From NCBI RefSeq assembly GCF_014201905.1, contig NZ_JACHFM010000001.1, positions 124,001 through 188,000 on the forward strand: a DNA stretch of 64,000 bases, given 5' to 3'. Below are positions 17,039 through 24,722 of the stretch, one piece after another (within the stretch, counting starts at the first letter, position 1; every line of letters starts with the position of its first letter). Source of the DNA: Amaricoccus macauensis. GTDB lineage: Bacteria; Pseudomonadota; Alphaproteobacteria; Rhodobacterales; Rhodobacteraceae. Under the pieces are notes generated by a model. It saw only the letters and a list, made by a program, of their open reading frames with translations. It was not told the origin of the DNA and did not search any database. The translations under genes and the position numbers were made by a program.

Positions 17039-17404
17039 TCAGCCCATGACCCGGCGCACCGCCGCCACCAGCGCATCCGCCTCGAACGGCTTCACGATCC
17101 AGCCCGTCGCCCCGGCGGCGCGGGCGCGCGCCTTGAGCTCGGGCGCGCTCTCGGTGGTGATCACGAGCACCGGCGTCGCGCGATGCGCGTCCGAGCGCCG
17201 CACCGCCGCGATGACCCCGAAGCCGTCGAGGCGTGGCATGTTGATGTCGGTCAGGATGATGTCCGGCGTGATCGTCTCGAGCGCCGCGACCCCGTCCTCG
17301 CCATCTTGCGCCACATGCACGTCGTAGCCAGCCGGCACGAGGGATGCGGCGATCAGTTCGCGCATCGTCCGGGAATCGTCGATCGCGAGCACCATTCGGG
17401 TCAT
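17039..17404 (-). CDS. cheY: Chemotaxis response regulator CheY (stand-alone receiver)
   Basis: A 121-residue single receiver domain. DD at 9-10, phospho-acceptor D53 (ILTDINMPRLDG), T83/T84 and K105 (GWIVKPFEAD) are all present. After phosphorylation by CheA it should act on the flagellar motor or as a phosphate sink. It lies directly upstream of cheA with a 4-base gap and follows the STAS gene by one base, so it belongs to the same operon. Confidence 0.93.
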   Translation of the reverse strand: MTRMVLAIDDSRTMRELIAASLVPAGYDVHVAQDGEDGVAALETITPDIILTDINMPRLDGFGVIAAVRRSDAHRATPVLVITTESAPELKARARAAGATGWIVKPFEADALVAAVRRVMG

Positions 17405-17405
17405 G

Positions 17406-17687
17406 TCATGCCTCGGGCGATTGAAGGGCGGCGGGATCGACGGCGAGATGGGCGAGCACCGCCAGCATTTCCGCCGATGGCGCGGCGAGCCCGAGGCGCA
17501 CACCGTCCTCGCGCCAGCTTCGTGCGGCGGAGAGCAACACCTGCACGCAAGGCGTCGCGATCTGGACGACACCGCTCGCGTCGAGCTCCACGGGGCGCCC
17601 TCGCAGCCCGAGCAGGCTCGCCTGCAACGCGGCCGCGTCCTGCGGCAGCAGGCGCGACGGCAACGGATGGCGGAGCGCCTCACTCAC
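17406..17687 (-). CDS. STAS-domain protein in the chemotaxis operon
   Basis: A 93-residue STAS-type fold: LPSRLLPQDAAALQASLLGLRGRPVELDASGVVQIATPCVQVLLSAARSW matches the strand-helix pattern of MlaB/anti-anti-sigma STAS proteins, with a DASGV motif where SpoIIAA-type proteins carry D-S-S/x-G. The usual phospho-serine of anti-sigma antagonists is an Ala-Ser pair here, so phospho-regulation is uncertain. Such small STAS proteins occur in che operons of other alphaproteobacteria, with unclear function. The start GTG at 17687 lies just after the upstream receiver gene; spacing to cheY is one base. Confidence 0.75.
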   Translation of the reverse strand: MSEALRHPLPSRLLPQDAAALQASLLGLRGRPVELDASGVVQIATPCVQVLLSAARSWREDGVRLGLAAPSAEMLAVLAHLAVDPAALQSPEA

Positions 17688-17701
17688 GGGACCAGGGCCG
17701 G

Positions 17702-18079
17702 TCAGCTGAGCGCGCCGAGGTGCGCCTCGAGCGCCTCGCGCAACTCGCCGACGACGAAGGGCTTGGCGACGAAACGGTCGATCGCCGCTCCCGCCTGATC
17801 GCGATAGGCGTTCGAGGTCGCGAGGAACACCGGCACCCGGCAAAGCTCGGGATGCGCCTTGATCCGCACCGCAAGCTCCGCACCGCTGGTGCCGGGCATG
17901 TTGAGATCGGAGATCACCACGTCGAACCGTCGCCCGAGCATCTGCTCGAAGGCCGCGTCGGCGCTCGCGGCCACTGCCACGTCGATGACGCCGATCTCCT
18001 TCAGGACGAGGCGCGCCATCGCCCGCATGGAGTGCTGGTCATCGACCACCAGCGCGGCAACGGTTCTGGCTGCGGGCAT
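17702..18079 (-). CDS. Second stand-alone CheY-like response regulator, first gene of the che operon
   Basis: A 125-residue receiver domain. DD at 13-14, phospho-acceptor D58 (VVISDLNMPGTSG), T88/S89 and K106 (RFVAKPF) are present. It differs clearly from the other CheY in the cluster (QHSMRAMARLVLKEIG helix 1), so the two probably play different parts, such as motor binding versus phosphate sink. The start at 18079 is preceded by GAGGAG; an in-frame ATG 12 codons upstream is possible but lacks a ribosome site. It is the first gene of the minus-strand cluster, so its promoter should lie in 18080-18187. Confidence 0.88.
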   Translation of the reverse strand: MPAARTVAALVVDDQHSMRAMARLVLKEIGVIDVAVAASADAAFEQMLGRRFDVVISDLNMPGTSGAELAVRIKAHPELCRVPVFLATSNAYRDQAGAAIDRFVAKPFVVGELREALEAHLGALS

Positions 18080-18187
18080 CTCGGTTCGTCTCCTCGGATC
18101 GGCGCCTGCCACCATGGCGAGCGATCCTTAAGAAGAGACGAACCGATCAGTTGGTTTCAAACCGGATCGCAAACCGGCCCGAAGGCA

Positions 18188-18508
18188 TCAGGCGTTGGTG
18201 GAGAGCTTCATCAGCACCAGCCCCGACACGATCAGCACCGCGGCAAGCACCCGCATCGGGCTGACGACTTCACCGAGGACGACGATGCCGACGAGGAACG
18301 CACCGACGGCACCGATCCCCGTCCAGATCGTGTAGGCGGTACCGAGCGGCAGCGTGCGCATGGCGACCGAGAGCAGGCCGAAGCTGCCGATCATCGTGAC
18401 GATCGTGATGACGGTCGGCCAAATGCGCGTGAAGCCGTGCGACTGCTTCATCCAGTAAGCCCAGATGATTTCCAGAATCCCGGCGACGATGAGATAGAAC
18501 CAAGCCAT
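18188..18508 (-). CDS. sugE: SMR-family guanidinium exporter (SugE/Gdx type)
   Basis: A 106-residue four-helix small multidrug resistance protein. The essential acidic residue is E13 in AGILEIIWAYWMKQSHGFT, and the GTAYTIWTGIGAVGAFLVGIVVLGE stretch is the SugE/Gdx signature rather than EmrE. Gdx proteins export guanidinium in exchange for protons at the inner membrane. The call is strengthened by a guanidine-II riboswitch just upstream, which shows the gene responds to guanidine. Confidence 0.93.
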   Translation of the reverse strand: MAWFYLIVAGILEIIWAYWMKQSHGFTRIWPTVITIVTMIGSFGLLSVAMRTLPLGTAYTIWTGIGAVGAFLVGIVVLGEVVSPMRVLAAVLIVSGLVLMKLSTNA

Positions 18509-18525
18509 GACGAACTCCTGTCTGG

Positions 18526-18569
18526 TCGGGTCGTCCCGATATGCAACCCGATTGGGGGAGGCCGTCCTC
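18526..18569 (-). promoter_or_regulatory. Guanidine-II (mini-ykkC) riboswitch upstream of sugE
   Basis: On the minus strand two short hairpins with ACGR loops appear in series: GAGG-ACGG-CCTC (18569 to 18558) and TCGGG-ACGA-CCCGA (18539 to 18526), joined by an 18-base linker. This is the guanidine-II consensus: two stems capped by ACGR. The second hairpin lies 6 bases before the Shine-Dalgarno AGGAG (18519-18515), which is 6 bases from the ATG. In known members guanidine binding pairs the loops and frees the ribosome site. Confidence 0.9.
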
Positions 18570-18765
18570 GCGGGACGAGGATATCAGTCCTGAGGTGGCT
18601 TTGGCAAGGCAAGTCCTTGACGTATCCGCAAGATAATCCCCGACGCCGATGGAAAGCCCGTCCTCCGAACCTGGCCGGGTTTTACATCAGTTAACACTTG
18701 CAATACTTCTCAAAATCCGATCCACCGTCGCTGAATTGCAAAAAACGGACGGGGGTATTTACGGT

Positions 18766-20196
18766 ATGGCGACGATTTTCGGAACGAACGGCGCGGACGC
18801 GTTGCGTGGCACGAGAGGGGCCGACGAGATCCACGGTCTCTGGGGCGACGACACCATCGAGGGCGTCGAAGGCCGCGACTTCCTCTACGGCGGCATGGGC
18901 AACGACACTCTCGACGGAGGCGCCGGACAGGACTTCATGGACGGCGAAGGCGGCTACGACATGGTGCTCTACTCGTCGAACACCACGCCGGTCTGGGCGG
19001 ACCTGCGCACCGGCGTCGTCACCTTCCCCGGCCAGAGCTGGCCCGCCGAGACCCTGCTCAACATCGAGGCAATCGACGGCGGCACGGGCTCCGACCGCTT
19101 CATCGGCAGCGGGGCCGGCAACCACTTCTGGGGCAGCACCGGCAACGACACGCTGATCGGCAACTACGGCGCCGACACGCTTCTGGGCGGTGGCGGGGCC
19201 GACAGCCTCGAAGGCGGCAACGGCCTCGACAGCCTCGAGGGCGGCTTCGGCGACGACACCATGCGCGGCGATCTCCACAACGACCTCTTCCGCATCCGCG
19301 CGATCGGCCGGCAGGGCGACGACGGCGAACTCGCGCTGGTGGATTTCGGCCGGGACCTGATCGACGGCGGAGCCGGGACGGATACGCTGGTGATCGACGG
19401 GCCGGCCGTGACGGAGTGGGAGTTGAGCGCGTTGGTGGGCTCGCCGCCGGTGCGGGCAAATCTCGGCGCGGGAACTCTGCGCCTCGGTGACAGCAGCAAC
19501 CGTTCGACGCTGATCTCGATCGAGAACATCGAGACCGGCACCGGGGACGACTCCATCAACGGCAGCTCCGGCGACAACCTGATCCAGCCCGGAGGTGGCG
19601 AGAATGTCGTCTACGCCGGCGCTGGCAATGACACGATCGTGGGAGGCTCCGAGACTTACGCCGGCAGCAGTTCAGACAGGCCGGTCGAGATCCTCAACGG
19701 CGGGGGCGGCAACGACGCGATCTACGGCATGGGCTCGACCGTGATCGTGGAGTTCCAGGGCGAGCACACCACCTTTCCCGGAATGGACTTCCTTTCCGGC
19801 GGCGCCGGTAACGACACGCTCTACGGCGGCGCTGCCTTCCAGACCATGACGGGCGGCAGCGGTCGGGATGTCTTCGTCCTGAGCCTCGATCCCGCCCGCG
19901 ACTACGACTCCATCTACCCGAACCACGGCCTCGAGGGGTTCTACCCGACGACCACCATCACCGACTTCGAGCGCGGCCGGGACCTGATCCGCTTCGCTGA
20001 GCCTGGCATCGAGTTCGTCGGAGCGGTGGAAGCGCCCGACCTCGGCACCGGCGAACTCGGCTACCATCGCAGCGGCGCCGACACGATCCTCGAGGTTCGC
20101 ATGTACGAACTGTACGACAGTGCCGATTCCATCCTTACGATCACGCTGTCGGACTACACTGGTCCGGTCTCCGCGAGCGACTTCGACCTCGGGTAG
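18766..20196 (+). CDS. RTX protein A, first of three tandem paralogues
   Basis: A 476-residue haemolysin-type repeat protein without a signal peptide. It starts MATIFGTNGADAL, shared by all three copies. Residues 1-205 carry an RTX block (GDDTIEG, GMGNDTLDGGAG) broken by a roughly 35-residue non-repeat segment (MVLYSSNTTPVWADLRTG), then more repeats (GGGGADSLEGGNGLDSLEGG). A second block lies at about 255-370 and ends in the ITDFERGRDLIRF segment of type I secretion substrates, with a beta-rich C-terminus SASDFDLG. Function is unknown. The start at 18766 matches the starts of the other two copies; the reading frame extends upstream but with AT-rich non-coding character. Confidence 0.85.
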   Translation: MATIFGTNGADALRGTRGADEIHGLWGDDTIEGVEGRDFLYGGMGNDTLDGGAGQDFMDGEGGYDMVLYSSNTTPVWADLRTGVVTFPGQSWPAETLLNIEAIDGGTGSDRFIGSGAGNHFWGSTGNDTLIGNYGADTLLGGGGADSLEGGNGLDSLEGGFGDDTMRGDLHNDLFRIRAIGRQGDDGELALVDFGRDLIDGGAGTDTLVIDGPAVTEWELSALVGSPPVRANLGAGTLRLGDSSNRSTLISIENIETGTGDDSINGSSGDNLIQPGGGENVVYAGAGNDTIVGGSETYAGSSSDRPVEILNGGGGNDAIYGMGSTVIVEFQGEHTTFPGMDFLSGGAGNDTLYGGAAFQTMTGGSGRDVFVLSLDPARDYDSIYPNHGLEGFYPTTTITDFERGRDLIRFAEPGIEFVGAVEAPDLGTGELGYHRSGADTILEVRMYELYDSADSILTITLSDYTGPVSASDFDLG

Positions 20197-20422
20197 GCGC
20201 CTGCCGCCGCCGCAAGCGGGCGGTTCGGAGCGTATGCCGCGCTCCGAACCGAAGCCGCTGCCTTCTTCGGGTCGACACAGGCGGCTGACGCCAATTGCTG
20301 CGACCTTCGCTCCAGCGGCACCGCGTCGCGCTCGCCTGTCGATCTTGGTCGCAGTAAGGTAAACTATTGCACAAAGACCTGAGCCGGCCCATTCCATACT
20401 GACAGGATTGGGAGGGCTTGGC
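20197..20422 (+). repeat. Duplicated spacer between RTX genes A and B, with terminator-like hairpin
   Basis: This 226-base spacer is nearly identical to that at 21857-22079. It contains a 12-bp perfect stem (20221-20232 and 20240-20251) with a 7-base loop, which could terminate or stabilise transcripts although no T-tract follows. It also carries the promoter-proximal end with GGGAGGG about 8 bases before the next ATG. It shows the tandem copies were duplicated together with their spacers. Confidence 0.75.
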
Positions 20423-21856
20423 ATGGCGACGATTTTCGGAACGAACGGCGCGGACGCGCTGCTTGGCACGGCGCGGGCCGACGAGATCCACGGTCTCTGG
20501 GGCGACGACACCATCGAGGGGGTAGACGGCCGTGACTTCCTCTACGGCGGCATGGGCAACGACACCCTCGACGGCGGCGCCGGGCCGGACTTCATCGACG
20601 GCGAAGGCGGCTACGACATGGTGCTCTACTCGTCGAACACCACGCCGGTCTGGGCGGATCTGCGCACCGGCGTCGTCACCTTCCCCGGCCAGAGCTGGCC
20701 CGCCGAGACCCTGCTCAACATCGAGGCGATCGACGGTGGCACCGGCTCCGACCGCTTCATCGGCAGCGGGGCCGGCAACCACTTCTGGGGCAGCACCGGC
20801 AACGACACGCTCGTCGGCAACTACGGCGCCGACACGCTTCTGGGCGGCGGCGGTGCGGACAGCCTCGAAGGCGGCAACGGCCTCGACAGCCTCGAAGGCG
20901 GCTTCGGCGACGACACCATGCGGGGCGATCTCCACAACGACCTCTTCCGCATCGGCGCGATCGGCCGGCAGGGAGACGACGGCGAACTCGCGCTGGTGGA
21001 TTTCGGCCGTGACCTGATCGACGGCGGAGCCGGGACGGACACGCTGGTGATCGACGGGCCGCCCGTCGATGTGGACGAGTTCCTTGTTTACGTCAGGGAA
21101 GCGCCGGCCGTGCGTGCAAACCTCGGGACAGGGACGCTGCGGCTCGGCGACAGCCCGAACCGCTCGACCCTGATCTCCATCGAGAACATCGAAACCGGCT
21201 CGGGTGCGGACTCCATCAACGGCAGTTCCGGCGACAACCTCATCTCGGCCGGGGATGGCGCGAACGTCGTCTACGCAGGAGCCGGAAATGACACCATCAT
21301 CGGCGGCGACTCAAGATTCTACTATGACGGCAACACGGGTGACCCCAGTCCCGTCGAGTTGCTGAACGGTGGCGACGGGGATGATGTGATCTACGGCATG
21401 GGGTCAACTGTCAATTCCGCAAGCGGCGACACGGGCGCCGAGTACCCGGGCACCGACATCCTCGCGGGCGGGAACGGCAATGACACGATCTACGGCGGCG
21501 CGGCGATCCAGTTCATGTCCGGCGGAACCGGCAATGATCTCTTCGTCCTGTCGGACGAGCTCTCTTACACCCACCTTACCCCGTCGATGGAGATCACGAC
21601 GATCACCGACTTCGAGCGCGGAAAGGACAAGATCGGCTTCGACTTCGTCGACTTCACCGGCACGGTCACCTTTCGCGGCGCGATGGCTCCCGAAGACATG
21701 GAAGTGGGTGACCTCGCCTACTTCCGCGACGGCGCCGAAACGATCGTTCGGCTTCAGACTTATGAGGACGGCGAAATGAATGGCTTCGATAGCGTGGTCA
21801 TCGTCCTGACCGGCTACATCGGACAGCTCTCCGCGAGCGACTTCGACCTCGGGTAG
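20423..21856 (+). CDS. RTX protein B, second of three tandem paralogues
   Basis: A 477-residue paralogue of the RTX gene just upstream, starting exactly 1657 bases after it. The first roughly 205 residues are almost identical to copies A and C; after that copies diverge (DGPPVDVDEFLVYVREAPAVRANLG here), with further RTX repeats and the ITDFERGKDKIGFDF segment before the SASDFDLG end. No signal peptide, so probably type I secreted. Preceded by GGGAGGGCTTGGC. Role unknown. Confidence 0.85.
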   Translation: MATIFGTNGADALLGTARADEIHGLWGDDTIEGVDGRDFLYGGMGNDTLDGGAGPDFIDGEGGYDMVLYSSNTTPVWADLRTGVVTFPGQSWPAETLLNIEAIDGGTGSDRFIGSGAGNHFWGSTGNDTLVGNYGADTLLGGGGADSLEGGNGLDSLEGGFGDDTMRGDLHNDLFRIGAIGRQGDDGELALVDFGRDLIDGGAGTDTLVIDGPPVDVDEFLVYVREAPAVRANLGTGTLRLGDSPNRSTLISIENIETGSGADSINGSSGDNLISAGDGANVVYAGAGNDTIIGGDSRFYYDGNTGDPSPVELLNGGDGDDVIYGMGSTVNSASGDTGAEYPGTDILAGGNGNDTIYGGAAIQFMSGGTGNDLFVLSDELSYTHLTPSMEITTITDFERGKDKIGFDFVDFTGTVTFRGAMAPEDMEVGDLAYFRDGAETIVRLQTYEDGEMNGFDSVVIVLTGYIGQLSASDFDLG

Positions 21857-22079
21857 GCGCCTGCCGCCGCCGCAAGCGGGCGGTTCGGAGTGTACGCCGC
21901 GCTCCGAACCGAAGCCGCTGCCTTCGGGTCGACACAGGCGGCTGACGCCATTGCTGCGACCTTCGCTCCAGCGGCACCGCGTCGCGCTCGCCTGTCGATC
22001 TTGGTCGCAGTTAAGATAAACGATTGCACAAAGACCTGAGCCGGCCCATTCAATACTGACAGGTTGGGAGGGGCTTGGC
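21857..22079 (+). repeat. Duplicated spacer between RTX genes B and C
   Basis: Second copy of the inter-RTX spacer. The hairpin (21881-21892 and 21900-21911) keeps its stem with one G-U pair, so the two arms changed at a position that preserves pairing. The rest matches the first spacer except for a few substitutions and a few small indels. Confidence 0.75.
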
Positions 22080-23495
22080 ATGGCGACGATTTTCGGAACG
22101 AACGGCGCGGACGCGCTGCTTGGCACGGCGCGGGCCGACGCGATCCACGGTCTCTGGGGCGACGACACCATCGAGGGTGTCGACGGCCGCGACTTCCTCT
22201 ACGGCGGCATGGGCAACGACACCCTCGACGGCGGCGCCGGGCCGGACTTCATCGACGGCGAAGGCGGCTACGACATGGTGCTCTACTCGTCGAACACCAC
22301 GCCGGTCTGGGCGGACCTGCGCACCGGCGTCGTCACCTTCCCCGGCCAGAACTGGCCCGCCGAGACCCTGCTCAACATCGAGGCGATCGACGGTGGCTCG
22401 GGCTCGGACCGCTTCATCGGCAACGGTGCCGGCAACCACTTCTGGGGCAGCACCGGCAACGACACGCTCGTCGGCAACTACGGCGCCGACACGCTTCTGG
22501 GCGGCGGCGGGGCGGACAGCCTCGAAGGCGGCAACGGCCTCGACAGCCTCGAAGGCGGCTTCGGCGACGACACCATGCGCGGTGACCTGCACAACGACCT
22601 CTTCCGCATCGGCGCGATCGTCAGGCAGGTCGATGACTACACCCTGGCATTCGTCGATTTCGGGCGCGACATCATCGACGGCGGCGCTGGGGTCGACACT
22701 CTCGTAGTCGATGGGCCAACCTTTCTGGTGGAGGAACCCTACTCCGGCTACGTCCATGATACGGCTGCGCCTGCGGTCCGCGCCAACCTCGGGACTGGCA
22801 CTCTACGGATCGGCGACAGCGACAACCGCTCGACGCTGATCTCCATCGAGAACGTCGAGACCGGAAGCGGCCATGACTCGATCAACGGCAGCACGGCGGA
22901 CAACTTCATTCGCGCCGGCGATGGCGCAAACGTCGTCTACGCGGGCGCGGGGGATGATACCATCGTCGGCGGATCCGAGATCTACTCGGCCTCGGGGCGC
23001 CTCTACGCCGAGATCCTGGATGGTGGAGATGGCAATGATGCCATCTACGGCATGGGATCGCACCAGATTTCCTTCGGGGAGATCTACTTTCCCAGTCAGG
23101 ACATCTTCGTGGGCGGCGCCGGCAACGATACTCTCTACGGCGCTGGCGCCATCCAGTCCATGACTGGCGGGACTGGCGACGACGTGTTCGTGCTGACCGA
23201 CGACGTGGCCTACTCCGGCTATGAAGACGCCGCCATCCCCGAGTTTGCGACCACGACCATTACCGATTTCGAGCGTCGCGATACGATCCAGTTCGAAACT
23301 GAAATCGCCTTGCGCTTCGTGGGCGCCGTAGACATGGCCGACCTGGAAATAGGCGATGTTGCCTACTACCGGAGCGGTGGCGATACGATCGTGGAAGTCA
23401 AATTCGGTGACGAGAATAGCAGCGCATCCATTCTCGAAATCATCCTCGCCAACTACACCGGCCCCCTCTCCGCCAACGACTTCGACCTCGGCTGA
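22080..23495 (+). CDS. RTX protein C, third of three tandem paralogues
   Basis: A 471-residue paralogue, again starting 1657 bases after the previous copy. Residues 1-180 are nearly identical to copies A and B. From about residue 180 (RQVDDYTLAFVDFGRDIIDGG) it drifts, with a different insert (TFLVEEPYSGYVHDTAAPAV) and C-terminal half, keeping the ITDFERRDTIQF segment and ending SANDFDLG. The ribosome site is GGGAGGGG. It is followed by only 41 bases before the convergent lactate dehydrogenase gene. Confidence 0.85.
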   Translation: MATIFGTNGADALLGTARADAIHGLWGDDTIEGVDGRDFLYGGMGNDTLDGGAGPDFIDGEGGYDMVLYSSNTTPVWADLRTGVVTFPGQNWPAETLLNIEAIDGGSGSDRFIGNGAGNHFWGSTGNDTLVGNYGADTLLGGGGADSLEGGNGLDSLEGGFGDDTMRGDLHNDLFRIGAIVRQVDDYTLAFVDFGRDIIDGGAGVDTLVVDGPTFLVEEPYSGYVHDTAAPAVRANLGTGTLRIGDSDNRSTLISIENVETGSGHDSINGSTADNFIRAGDGANVVYAGAGDDTIVGGSEIYSASGRLYAEILDGGDGNDAIYGMGSHQISFGEIYFPSQDIFVGGAGNDTLYGAGAIQSMTGGTGDDVFVLTDDVAYSGYEDAAIPEFATTTITDFERRDTIQFETEIALRFVGAVDMADLEIGDVAYYRSGGDTIVEVKFGDENSSASILEIILANYTGPLSANDFDLG

Positions 23496-23536
23496 GCCCG
23501 GCAGCGCGCAGGCCCTGCCTGCGCGCCCCCTTTGCC

Positions 23537-24703
23537 TCACACCCGCAGGTCTTCCAGACGCGGCTCCCGGTCGAGGATCTCCGGACCGATGGTGCGAATG
23601 TCGCGGCGGCCGCAGAGCGCCATGGTGATGTCGAGCTCGCGCTTCAGGATCTCGAGCGCGCGCGTCACGCCGTCGCGGCCGCCCGCGCCGAGGCCGTAGA
23701 GGAACGGCCGGCCGATGTAGACGCCCTTGGCACCGAGCGCGATCGCCTTCAGCACGTCCTGTCCCGAGCGGATGCCGCCGTCCATGTGGACCTCGATCTC
23801 GTCGCCCACCGCCTGCTTGACCAGCGGCAGTGCCGCGATCGACGAGCGCGCGCCGTCAAGCTGCCGGCCGCCGTGGTTCGAGACGATGATCGCGTCCGCC
23901 CCCGAGCCCACCGCCATCTTCGCGTCCTCGGGGTCGAGAATGCCCTTCAGGATCAGCTTGCCGCCCCAGAGCTCCCTGATCCACTTCACGTCCTCCCACG
24001 ACAGCCGCGGGTCGAACTGCTCCGCCGTCCATGAGGAGAGCGACGAAAGATCGCCGACGTTCTGCGCGTGGCCGACGATGTTGCCGAAGGTCCGCCGCTT
24101 GGTGCGCGCCATGTCGAGGCACCAGAACGGCCGGGTCGCCATCTGCCAGACGTGCTTGGGCGTGAACTTCGGCGGCGCCGAGAGGCCGTTCCGCAGGTCC
24201 TTGTGGCGCTGCCCGAGGATCTGCAGGTCGAGCGTCAGCACCAGCGCCGAGCAGCCTGCGGCCCTGGCCCGGCCGATCAGGCTCTCGATGAACGCCCGGT
24301 CGCGCATGACGTAGAGCTGGAACCAGAACGGCTTGGTGGTGTTGGCCGCGATGTCCTCGATCGAGCAGATCGACATGGTGGAGAGCGTGAACGGTATCCC
24401 GAACGCCTCCGCCGCCTGCGCGCCGAGGATCTCGCCGTCCGCGTGCTGCATCCCGGTCAGGCCGGTCGGCGCGATCGCCACCGGCATCGAGACCGGCTCG
24501 CCGATCATCTCGCTCGCAAGCGTGCGGTCGGTCATGTCCACGAGCACCCGCTGGCGCAGCAGGATCTTCGCGAAGTCCTCCTCGTTGGCGCGGTATGTGC
24601 CCTCGGTCCAGGCGCCGGAATCCGCATAGTCGAAGAACATCTTCGGCACGCGGCGGCGCGCCCTCGCCTTCAGGTCGGCGATCGTCAAGGCGTTTTGCAG
24701 CAT
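23537..24703 (-). CDS. lldD: L-lactate dehydrogenase (FMN, quinone-dependent) LldD
   Basis: A 388-residue FMN-dependent alpha-hydroxy-acid dehydrogenase that oxidises L-lactate to pyruvate at the membrane. Seen are the N-terminal FDYADSGAWTEGTYRANEEDF, substrate/FMN motif IAPTGLTGMQHADGE, LTLDLQILGQRHKDLRNG, LILKGILDPEDAKMAV, the catalytic histidine in SNHGGRQLDG, and the phosphate-binding MDGGIRSGQDVLKAIALGAKGVYIGRPF. The start at 24703 has a GAGGGGG ribosome site. It is the last gene of lctP-dld-lldD. Confidence 0.93.
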   Translation of the reverse strand: MLQNALTIADLKARARRRVPKMFFDYADSGAWTEGTYRANEEDFAKILLRQRVLVDMTDRTLASEMIGEPVSMPVAIAPTGLTGMQHADGEILGAQAAEAFGIPFTLSTMSICSIEDIAANTTKPFWFQLYVMRDRAFIESLIGRARAAGCSALVLTLDLQILGQRHKDLRNGLSAPPKFTPKHVWQMATRPFWCLDMARTKRRTFGNIVGHAQNVGDLSSLSSWTAEQFDPRLSWEDVKWIRELWGGKLILKGILDPEDAKMAVGSGADAIIVSNHGGRQLDGARSSIAALPLVKQAVGDEIEVHMDGGIRSGQDVLKAIALGAKGVYIGRPFLYGLGAGGRDGVTRALEILKRELDITMALCGRRDIRTIGPEILDREPRLEDLRV

Positions 24704-24722
24704 ATCCCCCTCGGTGTCCTCT

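Noticed and set aside
18766-23495. CRISPR or phage-like array in the repeated 1657-base region
   Set aside because: The period is set by whole RTX genes plus spacers, with no short direct repeats and unique spacers.
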